From the NCBI GenBank assembly GCA_012511955.1, contig JAAZFC010000072.1:1-53213 (forward strand): DNA of 53,213 bases. The letters run 5' to 3'. A model generated the notes under the pieces. It did not search any database. It was not told the DNA's origin and saw only the letters and a list, made by a program, of their open reading frames with translations. The translations under genes and the position numbers were made by a program. Of this stretch, positions 46,502 through 53,213 are shown in pieces (position 1 is the stretch's first letter; each line of letters begins with the position of its first letter). The DNA is from Fibrobacter sp. (lineage in GTDB: Bacteria; Fibrobacterota; Fibrobacteria; Fibrobacterales; Fibrobacteraceae).

Positions 46502-47428
46502 TTGCGAAAAAAAGGATTTATTTCAATAATAGTTTTGTGCTTGCTGTGGGCAGGTACGGCGTGGGCTGAGACCCCTGAGCGTAAAGTTAATGTGGCGGTT
46601 TTGCCTTTTGTGGGTGATGAGCATGTGAGCGAAGCGCAACTGGAATTTATTACCAGCAGTTTTGTGGGGGAATTGGTTGGCTTAGACGCATTTAATGTGC
46701 TTGACCGAGGGAAAATGGACTACATTTTGCAAGAGCAGGGCTTTCAGAAATCGGGGGCTTGTAATTCCACAGAATGTAGGGTTGAAATGGGACAATTACT
46801 GGGGATGGACAACATTGTTTCTGGGAATTTAGTTCGTTTTGGCAACTCCTATGCTTTAAATGTGGAATATACCGATTTGCAAACTGGGCGGATTTTAAAA
46901 ACTTTTGGAGAGCGAATCCGGGGGGAATTAGATGAGGTTTTTGAGGCCTTATGCCGCAATACTGCAGTGAAATTAGTGCAGTATGCCGCCCCCGATATAG
47001 AAGTGCCCGACCTGATTGCAGCAAAAGCCCCTGCTAGCGATAAAGGAGCTAGCATTGCTGATGCCGAAGTCACTGAGATTTCAACAGAATTGACAGCGCA
47101 GGTGGAAATTCCCGATAGCCTAGATGCAAAAGCGAAAATTAACTATCAACCTGAAGCTATAAGCAAAAAATCACTATCCACGGGTAAAAAAATAGCTTTA
47201 AGTTTGGGGGGAATAGGTTTAGCCAGTATTGGGAGTGGTGCTTATTTTGATGCGCGTATGGATAAATATTTAATTGAAGTTGATGAAGCCATTGCTTATC
47301 AGCATGTGCAACAAAGCTACGATGCTTTTGATAAAGCACAAAAACATCATAAAAGACGAAATATCACCTATACTGCGGGCATAGGTTCATTAGTTTCTGC
47401 GGTAGCCCTATGGCTTTTGGTGGAGTAA
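46502..47428 (+). CDS. CsgG-like exported protein with C-terminal membrane hairpin
   Basis: The product has about 308 residues; TTG at 46502 sits five bases after GGAG, better than GTG at 46499. A signal peptide (about 1-22) precedes a CsgG/LpoB-type domain (about 27-160: VNVAVLPFVGDEHVS, NVLDRGKMDYILQEQGFQ, GACNSTECRVEMGQLLGMD, YALNVEYTDLQTGRILKTF). Two hydrophobic segments at the C-terminus (about 228-245 and 290-307) flank a basic loop, a hairpin also seen in the PEGA protein. Such proteins sense or scaffold envelope complexes. It stands between two FISUMP genes. Confidence 0.7.
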   Translation: MRKKGFISIIVLCLLWAGTAWAETPERKVNVAVLPFVGDEHVSEAQLEFITSSFVGELVGLDAFNVLDRGKMDYILQEQGFQKSGACNSTECRVEMGQLLGMDNIVSGNLVRFGNSYALNVEYTDLQTGRILKTFGERIRGELDEVFEALCRNTAVKLVQYAAPDIEVPDLIAAKAPASDKGASIADAEVTEISTELTAQVEIPDSLDAKAKINYQPEAISKKSLSTGKKIALSLGGIGLASIGSGAYFDARMDKYLIEVDEAIAYQHVQQSYDAFDKAQKHHKRRNITYTAGIGSLVSAVALWLLVE

Positions 47429-47430
47429 AT

Positions 47431-48024
47431 ATGATTTATTTAGCAATGGTTATAACAGCATTGTTTATGAGTGGATGTTCCGAATTTCGCGACTATGATT
47501 TAGATGCGATTTGGACAGAAAAAGGTGTAGAGTTGCCTGTTTCCTCAGATGTTCCAATTTCTTCGAACAGTGAAACTGAAGCTCATTACAGCTCTACTGT
47601 AGATGAATATTCATCAAATTCAGTTGAAAATCCTGATATTGGACCTTATTTGAGTTCAGGTTCGTCTGCAAGCATATCATCTTCATCAGCTCTAAAAAGT
47701 TCTTCCTCAAGTTCATCATCTGTAGTGGCAGAATACGGTACCTTTGAAGATGAACGGGATAGTAATGTCTACAAAACCGTGCAAATAGGGAATCAAACTT
47801 GGATGGCTGAAAACTTGCGTTATTTGCCTAGTCTGAATGGTACTGAAGATAGCGAAGAAGACGCAAAATATTATGTTTATGGTTATGAAGGTAGTGATGT
47901 GGATAATGCTAAAAATACAGACAACTATAAAACCTATGGTGTTTTATATAACTTTGTGGCGGCTAAGGTTGCTTGCCCAGCTGGCTGGCATTTGCCCAGC
48001 AACACTGAATGGAATGCGTTGTAA
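47431..48024 (+). pseudogene. Truncated FISUMP lipoprotein
   Basis: The frame begins at ATG 47431 with GGAG six bases before it. The lipobox is FMSGC (Cys16). A long serine-rich linker (about 30-105) follows, then the first half of the FISUMP domain (ERDSNVYKTVQIGNQTW, NLRYLPSLNGTED, VACPAGWHLPSNTEWNAL). It ends at TAA where the intact copy at 46 kb continues for about 95 residues. No trace of the missing half is found downstream in any frame, so a deletion removed it. The truncated product may still be exported but lacks the domain core. Confidence 0.75.
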
Positions 48025-48167
48025 CATATTTCTCCTTGATTAACAACTACAAAATAGCTGCGTTTTTTGATTAAAAATTAGCGCAGTAATGAAATTGTGG
48101 AAAAGAGTTTCCACACATAAAGCGATCCAGCTTGGCGGAGTTTTAAAATGTTGTTTAATTTATATAT

Positions 48168-50372
48168 ATGAAAATATTAAAATTATTTCGCCTCTTAGCT
48201 CTTGCAATTTTGTTGCTGAACTGGTCTGCTTTTGCGACTAAGCAAGTTTATATTCCTCGTTTTGTAAACTCCGATAATGGAGGGAAAAGCGTGGAAGATT
48301 CCGACGCTCAATGGAGTTATAGTCGCAGTGTGCAAACTGCCAATTGGATCATCTTTTGGGAGCCTGGTTTTGGAGCAGATCCTTCCACCGCCTCAGGTTC
48401 TTATAAAGTAAATATGGAAAATCTAAAGCAAGTTATAGAAAAAAGCTATGCTCACAATGTGGATTCTTTGAAAATGGTGATCAAAGGCCAATCCAAAACA
48501 GATACTTATAAAATGATGATTTTTCTTTTGTACAGCACGGAATGGGCTGCTTATGGCTCTGGAGCAGACGAGTTGGTGGGGGTAGTGCATGTAAACCCGG
48601 CTGCTGCCAATGGCAATACGGTGATGGCCCATGAAATAGGGCAGTGTTTTCAATATATGACAGGAGTGGATTCTCCCCAAGGTGGCTTTCGCTACGGTTT
48701 TGGTAATAATGGCGCTGGAGGTAACGGTTATTGGGAGCAAATGGCCCAATGGCAAGCTTTTAAAGTCTATCCCGAAGAGCAGTTTCGCGCCCATGATTTT
48801 AGAACTTATATAGCCAGTAATCACAAACATTTAATCCATGAAGAACCTCGTTATGCCAACTATTTTATTGGGGATTTTTGGGCTTACAAAAGGGGCTTAG
48901 ATTTCCAAGGTAAGTTATGGCGCGACTCTCGTAGTCCCGAAGATCCCATTGAGGCATATAAAAGATTAAACAATGTCAATCAGGTGGAATTTAATGCAGA
49001 AATGTATGAACACGCCGCTCGCTTGACCACTTGGGATTTACCTGCCATAAAAACTTATGGTGCCAACTATATTGATAGTCGTGCCCAAGTTAAAATGAAT
49101 GATGTGGGGGATGGGTATTGGCGCGTAGATGCCAGTGTGGCTCCGGAAAATTACGGCTACAATAGTATCAAGCTTAATGCTCCTGGCACGGCATCTACGG
49201 TGAGCGTTCATTTTCAAGGCCTGGCGGGTCAATCTGGCTATAGATCCCTAAATGTGGATAAGGCTGGTTGGCGTTTTGGTTTTGTAGCTCTGCTTAATAA
49301 TGGTGAAAGGGACTATAGTGAAATGGGCAGTTTAGATTATGCTTCGGGGGCTAACCCTGAGGGATCTTTAAGTTATGCCGTGCCTTCTGGCTGCTCTAAG
49401 TTGTGGTTAGTAGTATCTGGTTCTCCTCAGGAATATTGGCGCCATGAGTGGGACGATGATGATTCCAATGATGAGCAATGGCCTTATCAAGTGAAATTTG
49501 CTGGCACCAACCTTTTGGGGCAACAAAACGCAACGGGAACCAAGACTTTCACTTTAACCGCTACGGTTGAAGGTAGTGGCGGAAGTGTAAATCCAGCTTC
49601 GGGTAGTTTTATGGAAGGAACCATGCAAACTATCACCGCTGTGCCCCAAGAAGGCTACCGCTTTGTGTCATGGGGTGGCGATGCCAGTGGAAATATCAAC
49701 CCATTGAATATTACTATGGATGGAAATAAGACTTTAACGGCAACTTTTGCGGAAATCCCCATAAAAACTCTAAATTTTGAGATAAGCATGGAACCTGCAG
49801 CAGATTATGAAGCCGTGGAAGTGGCTTTGGGTGATAGTTTAGCAGAGCTTTTGGGAATTAGTGCCTTCGAAATCAGCGCAGCTTGGGGCCATAGTCTTAA
49901 ATATTACGCTTTGGACAATGGTGCCCTCAATGCTAACTCAACTGCTAATGATCCTGGACATTGGTTTGACAGTGACGGTCAAGTGGTGGCTTGGGGTGAT
50001 AATGCCCGCATTTATTCAGAAATGGATGCCAACAAACTAGTGGCTCAAGTGGGGCAATATCCCAATCGCAGCTCTGTGGGAGATAGCTATAGCTTCACTC
50101 AAGTTTTGGTTTACGAAGCTAGCCCTAATGCCCAACAAATCAACTTGAATTTTAAAGTGAATATCGGCGCAGGGACGGTGAAATTAAGCTCACAAATAGC
50201 CAAAGAAAGCATTACTGAAGTACGAGTTTACAGCTTGCAAGGACAATTATTGCATCGCATAAATTCCGCAGAAACAGGCTCTTTGCGCCACAAAGTTGGC
50301 CCCGGAGTTTATCGCTTAGTAGAAATATCCGGCCGCAAAATCGTGCGCAGCAGCATGCTCAACAATTTATAA
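48168..50372 (+). CDS. Secreted DUF6055/DUF4859-like protein with repeat domain and T9SS-type end
   Basis: The product has 734 residues with a signal peptide (about 1-24). The first part (about 35-330) resembles DUF6055, a metallopeptidase-like domain with HEIGQCFQY, where the second zinc His of HExxH is Gln. A beta domain follows, then an InlB/Listeria-type repeat (about 450-530: GYRFVSWGGDASGNINP). A DUF4859-like domain (about 535-660: FEISMEPAADYEAVEVALG) is next, and the end (ITEVRVYSLQGQLL, GVYRLVEIS) looks like a type A sorting domain. The function is unknown; polysaccharide binding is plausible given its neighbours. Family calls are by eye. Confidence 0.65.
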   Translation: MKILKLFRLLALAILLLNWSAFATKQVYIPRFVNSDNGGKSVEDSDAQWSYSRSVQTANWIIFWEPGFGADPSTASGSYKVNMENLKQVIEKSYAHNVDSLKMVIKGQSKTDTYKMMIFLLYSTEWAAYGSGADELVGVVHVNPAAANGNTVMAHEIGQCFQYMTGVDSPQGGFRYGFGNNGAGGNGYWEQMAQWQAFKVYPEEQFRAHDFRTYIASNHKHLIHEEPRYANYFIGDFWAYKRGLDFQGKLWRDSRSPEDPIEAYKRLNNVNQVEFNAEMYEHAARLTTWDLPAIKTYGANYIDSRAQVKMNDVGDGYWRVDASVAPENYGYNSIKLNAPGTASTVSVHFQGLAGQSGYRSLNVDKAGWRFGFVALLNNGERDYSEMGSLDYASGANPEGSLSYAVPSGCSKLWLVVSGSPQEYWRHEWDDDDSNDEQWPYQVKFAGTNLLGQQNATGTKTFTLTATVEGSGGSVNPASGSFMEGTMQTITAVPQEGYRFVSWGGDASGNINPLNITMDGNKTLTATFAEIPIKTLNFEISMEPAADYEAVEVALGDSLAELLGISAFEISAAWGHSLKYYALDNGALNANSTANDPGHWFDSDGQVVAWGDNARIYSEMDANKLVAQVGQYPNRSSVGDSYSFTQVLVYEASPNAQQINLNFKVNIGAGTVKLSSQIAKESITEVRVYSLQGQLLHRINSAETGSLRHKVGPGVYRLVEISGRKIVRSSMLNNL

Positions 50373-50392
50373 ACGAAATTTTCCTACTCTCG

Positions 50393-50425
50393 GGCAGGTC
50401 ATCAACAGTGACTTGCCTTTTTTTT
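50393..50425 (+). terminator. Rho-independent terminator after the 48.2-50.4 kb gene
   Basis: GGCAGGTCA (50393-50401) pairs with TGACTTGCC (50409-50417, one G-T pair), followed by eight T residues. Confidence 0.85.
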
Positions 50426-50653
50426 ATGTAGCGAAAACTTTGACATTTTGGTGTACGGATCGGCTTTTTTGTAATCTGCTCAAATGTTAAGAAACAATTT
50501 TTTCCATGAACTTGGTGCTCCAAAATCTCTTAGAGAAATAGCCATCATTATTAACAATCATTCTGCGTTCTTTGAGAAATGCTACTTTTCTTGCAAAAGT
50601 GCGCGATAAATTGGATATTATATATAGTAGCGTATAAAAGTGCAAGGAAAACG

Positions 50654-52684
50654 ATGACTAGCAAGAAAGATTTATCGGAAACAGACATAATTACCAAATA
50701 CATTTTGCCGGCGTTGGCAAAAGCGGGTTGGGATATCGCAACCCAAGTACGGCAAGAAGTTTATTTTACCGATGGTCGCATTTATGTAGCAGGCAATAAA
50801 GCTAAACGGGGCTCAAAAAAGTTTGCTGACATCGTTCTTTACCACAAACCTAACCTTAGGGTGGCGGTAATTGAAGCCAAAGACAACAATCACAGTTTGG
50901 GAGCTGGCATGCAACAAGCGCTGGGTTATGCTGAAATTTTGGATGTACCGCTGGCTTATAGCTCTAATGGCGATGGCTTTTTATCTCACGATCGCACCCC
51001 TGGCGCAAACCCTATAGAATGCAATTTAAGTCTAGACAATTTTCCTTCGCCTCAACAACTTTGGGAGAAATACAAAGCTTTTAAAGGCATAAACACTCCA
51101 GAACAGGAGACCATAGCCACCGCAGAATATTTCTATGATGGCGGTGGACGCACTCCGCGATATTATCAAGAAATAGCCATTAACCGCACCGTTGAAGCTG
51201 TGGCCCAAGGACAAAATCGCATTTTGCTAACCATGGCTACTGGAACCGGAAAAACCTACACCGCTTTTCAAATTATCTATCGCCTGTGGAAAAGTGGCAC
51301 CAAAAAACGCATTTTATTTTTGGCAGACCGCACCGCACTGATTGAGCAAACTAAAAGGGGAGACTTTAAACATTTCAAAGATAAAATGACCATAGTGCGC
51401 AAAAAAGAAATAGACAAAGCCTTTGAAATCTATTTAGCACTCTATCAAGGATTAACCAATTACGACAAAGACCAAGATGCCTATCGTGAATTTAGCCCTG
51501 ACTTTTTTGACCTAATTATTATTGATGAGTGTCACCGAGGCAGTGCCGCGGCCGATAGCGCTTGGCGGTGTATTTTAGAATATTTTGGCACCGCTACACA
51601 CATTGGCCTAACCGCCACTCCCAAGGGAACCAGTCAAGTATCTAGTACTGAATACTTTGGCGATCCTATCTACACTTATTCCTTAAAACAAGGCATTGAC
51701 GATGGCTTTTTGGCTCCCTACAAGGTGTTGCGCATTGGCTTGAATGTGGATTTAGAAGGTTGGCGACCTGAAGCCACCACTCGGGATCAAACGGGCAATT
51801 ATATTGAAGACCGCATATATAACACCAAAGATTTTGATCGCAATTTGGTGATAGATGAACGCACCCAACAAGTGGCAAATCGCATCGCCGAATTTTTGCG
51901 TAAAACCAATCCCTTAGATAAAACCATCGTGTTTTGTATAGACATAGAGCATGCCGAACGCATGCGCCAAGCCCTGGTCAATGCTTTGCCCGAACAAGTG
52001 CAACTCTCCCACAAATATGTGATGCGCATAACCGGAGATGATAAAGTGGGCAAACTCGAATTAGACAACTTTATAAACCCCGAAGAAAGCTATCCCGTAA
52101 TTGCCACCACTTCTAAGCTGATGACCACCGGCGTTGATGCCCAAACTTGTAAATTGATAGTTTTAGATGCCAATATTGGCTCTATGACCGAATTTAAGCA
52201 AATTATTGGCCGCGGCACCAGAATTAACGAAGATTATGGCAAACAGTTTTTTACCATCATGGATTTCCGCAATGTTACCGACAAATTTGCCGACCCAGAT
52301 TTTGATGGAGACCCTGTGCGGGTGAAAGAAATTGCCGCCGATGCGGATTTGACCACCGAAGATGTGTTCCCCAGTGATGTGGCCTTAGATGAAAACGATG
52401 CTCCGGTGGAATTTGACCCTTCAGCTGACCTTTATCCCCCATTTGGGGAGATAATTATGGGAGGAGATATTGCCGGCGAAACCCTTGGAAAGGTTTATGT
52501 GGCGGGAGTAGATGTTTCCATTTTGAACGAGCGCCTGCAGCACTTAGATGCCCAGGGAAAATTAATCACCGAAAGCCTTAAAGATTATACTAAAAGAGGT
52601 TTGTTAAATCATTTCCGCAGTTTAGATGACTTTTTAGCCGTGTGGAACCAGGCAGAAAAGAAAAATGCCTTCTGGCTGAACTAG
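50654..52684 (+). CDS. hsdR: Type I restriction enzyme R subunit (HsdR), main part, frameshifted
   Basis: The product has 676 residues from an ATG with AAGGA nearby. It has an N-terminal nuclease domain (about 35-120: FADIVLYH and VIEAKDNN, with the D and E-x-K of the PD-(D/E)xK fold). A superfamily 2 helicase domain follows: TMATGTGKTYTAF, IIDECHRGS (DECH), GLTATPKG, TTGVDAQTCK and QIIGRGTRI. The frame ends at TAG just after a run of A residues, where the remaining C-terminal domain continues in the -1 frame (next entry). HsdR translocates DNA and cuts unmodified DNA with HsdM and HsdS, neither of which is in the window. Confidence 0.88.
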   Translation: MTSKKDLSETDIITKYILPALAKAGWDIATQVRQEVYFTDGRIYVAGNKAKRGSKKFADIVLYHKPNLRVAVIEAKDNNHSLGAGMQQALGYAEILDVPLAYSSNGDGFLSHDRTPGANPIECNLSLDNFPSPQQLWEKYKAFKGINTPEQETIATAEYFYDGGGRTPRYYQEIAINRTVEAVAQGQNRILLTMATGTGKTYTAFQIIYRLWKSGTKKRILFLADRTALIEQTKRGDFKHFKDKMTIVRKKEIDKAFEIYLALYQGLTNYDKDQDAYREFSPDFFDLIIIDECHRGSAAADSAWRCILEYFGTATHIGLTATPKGTSQVSSTEYFGDPIYTYSLKQGIDDGFLAPYKVLRIGLNVDLEGWRPEATTRDQTGNYIEDRIYNTKDFDRNLVIDERTQQVANRIAEFLRKTNPLDKTIVFCIDIEHAERMRQALVNALPEQVQLSHKYVMRITGDDKVGKLELDNFINPEESYPVIATTSKLMTTGVDAQTCKLIVLDANIGSMTEFKQIIGRGTRINEDYGKQFFTIMDFRNVTDKFADPDFDGDPVRVKEIAADADLTTEDVFPSDVALDENDAPVEFDPSADLYPPFGEIIMGGDIAGETLGKVYVAGVDVSILNERLQHLDAQGKLITESLKDYTKRGLLNHFRSLDDFLAVWNQAEKKNAFWLN

Positions 52685-53028
52685 AAAATCAAGGGATTTT
52701 ATTGGAGAATTTAAGAGCTGAAGTGCAAAAAGATTTAGATGTTTTTGACCTAATATGCCACATTGCATGGGATATGCCCGCTTTGACCCGCAAAGAGCGA
52801 GCCGAACAAGTGAAAAAGCGCAATTATTTTACCAAATACGGTGAAAAAGCCCGAAAAGTGCTGAATATATTGCTAGATAAATACGCTCAAGAAGGTATAG
52901 AAAATATTGAAAATCTTGCAGTTCTAAAGGTAGATCCCCTAAATGAATTGGGAACGCCATTAGAAATCATCGAGTTTTTTGGCAGCAAAGCCAACTATAT
53001 GCAGGCTATACAAGAACTAGAACAATAG
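52642..53028 (+). CDS. hsdR: C-terminal part of HsdR in shifted frame
   Basis: This frame contains the conserved HsdR tail (EcoEI_R_C-like): AELENQGILLENLRAEVQ, DVFDLICHIAWDMPALTRKE, VKKRNYFTKYGEKARKVLN and ELGTPLEIIEFFGSKANY. It overlaps the main part by 43 bases in the -1 frame and lacks a start site of its own. One added A in the run GAAAAAT (52660s) would join both parts into one normal HsdR. The cause is a homopolymer slip in the genome, phase variation or a sequencing error. Confidence 0.8.
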   Translation: MEPGRKEKCLLAELENQGILLENLRAEVQKDLDVFDLICHIAWDMPALTRKERAEQVKKRNYFTKYGEKARKVLNILLDKYAQEGIENIENLAVLKVDPLNELGTPLEIIEFFGSKANYMQAIQELEQ

Positions 53029-53036
53029 TTGCTTAA

Positions 53037-53092
53037 AATCTCGCAAAGATCGCAGAGACCGCAAAGGTGTTAAATTATGGATGAAAATAAGT
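53037..53092. repeat. 56-bp direct repeat, copy 1
   Basis: The copy begins AATCTCGCAAAG and ends GATGAAAATAAGT. It matches the copy at 53158 at 54 of 56 positions, with a period of 121 bases. It ends inside a short frame that opens MDENKLS. Confidence 0.9.
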
Positions 53093-53157
53093 TAAGTAAT
53101 TTGAATATTGGCTTGGCGAACTTCGCGAGCATAGCGCCCTTAGCGAGAGGCGTAACC

Positions 53158-53213
53158 AATCTCGCAAAGAACGCAGAGACCGCAAAGGTGTTAAATTATG
53201 GATGAGAATAAGT
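53158..53213. repeat. 56-bp direct repeat, copy 2, at window edge
   Basis: The second copy differs at two positions and runs into the window end, so its true length is unknown. It again ends in an ATGGATGAGAATAAG start, which may open a gene beyond the window. Confidence 0.9.

Noticed and set aside
48096-48115. Perfect 8-bp hairpin TGTGGAAA/TTTCCACA
   Set aside because: No T run on either strand, so not a terminator; too small to call anything else.
50440-50475. TTGACA promoter box before hsdR
   Set aside because: The nearest -10-like sequence is about 24 bases away, too far for a sigma-70 promoter.
50484-50609. 41-residue frame before hsdR
   Set aside because: Starts without a ribosome site and matches nothing known; it could be a relic of an insertion element but cannot be supported.
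52655-52684. Programmed -1 frameshift in hsdR
   Set aside because: No X-XXY-YYZ slippery heptamer in the reading frame was found and hsdR families are not known to use one; a homopolymer deletion is simpler.

Overview
The window reads as a fragment of an AT-rich, Gram-negative member of the Fibrobacterota (Fibrobacteres). The main evidence is two copies of the FISUMP domain (Fibrobacter succinogenes major paralogous domain, with WMAENLRYLPSLNG), poly-serine linkers in secreted pectate lyases, a PorU-type C25 peptidase of the type IX secretion system (T9SS), and a PorV/PorQ-like outer-membrane protein. A flagellin behind a near-consensus sigma-28 promoter suggests a motile relative rather than a non-motile rumen Fibrobacter. 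No rRNA, tRNA, CRISPR array or recognisable transposase gene was seen.

Layout. 1-4.9 kb (+): envelope genes, with a coiled-coil membrane protein cut by the window edge, a membrane-anchored lytic transglycosylase, a TolC-like protein, an MlaC-like lipid carrier, a DUF2953-like protein and an RsuA/RluB pseudouridine synthase, followed by a double-STAS protein. 5.6-12.2 kb (-): a three-gene surface-protein operon (unknown 420-aa protein, 1286-aa secreted protein with a FlgD-like C-terminus, PorV-like barrel with a CsgG-like N-terminus). 12.3-16.8 kb: HU/IHF, DusB, GlgC, flagellin and FolB. 16.7-18.3 kb (-): a PEGA-domain protein.

18.4-32.6 kb (+): a long, tightly packed operon of TPR protein, FlgN-like coiled-coil protein, PAS kinase, NtrC-type sigma-54 activator, a 47-aa membrane protein not otherwise obvious, a small acidic protein, a LysM transglycosylase, SppA, PorU, an RND-like membrane protein and malate dehydrogenase, closed by a strong terminator. 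32.7-38.7 kb: MASE1 histidine kinase, CheY-like regulator, CHASE4/HPt/CheA-like kinase, a histidine phosphatase and thioredoxin.

38.8-50.4 kb: an accessory locus of secreted proteins (PL1 and PL10 pectate lyases, metallophosphoesterase, DUF6055/DUF4859-like protein) with T9SS-like C-terminal sorting domains, plus two damaged FISUMP lipoproteins around a CsgG-like gene. 50.6-53.2 kb: a frameshifted type I restriction gene (hsdR) and a 56-bp direct repeat at the window edge.

The most notable signal is in-frame TAG. The TPR gene is one continuous frame broken by two TAGs. The CheY-like gene is broken by one TAG directly before its essential Lys-Pro motif. None of the downstream parts has a start signal of its own. 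TAG is nevertheless the ordinary terminator of at least six other genes here. The choice is therefore between programmed or suppressor-mediated amber readthrough, recent nonsense mutation, and sequencing error. A TAA in a FISUMP gene and a one-base frameshift in hsdR show that some real decay or error is present in the accessory region.
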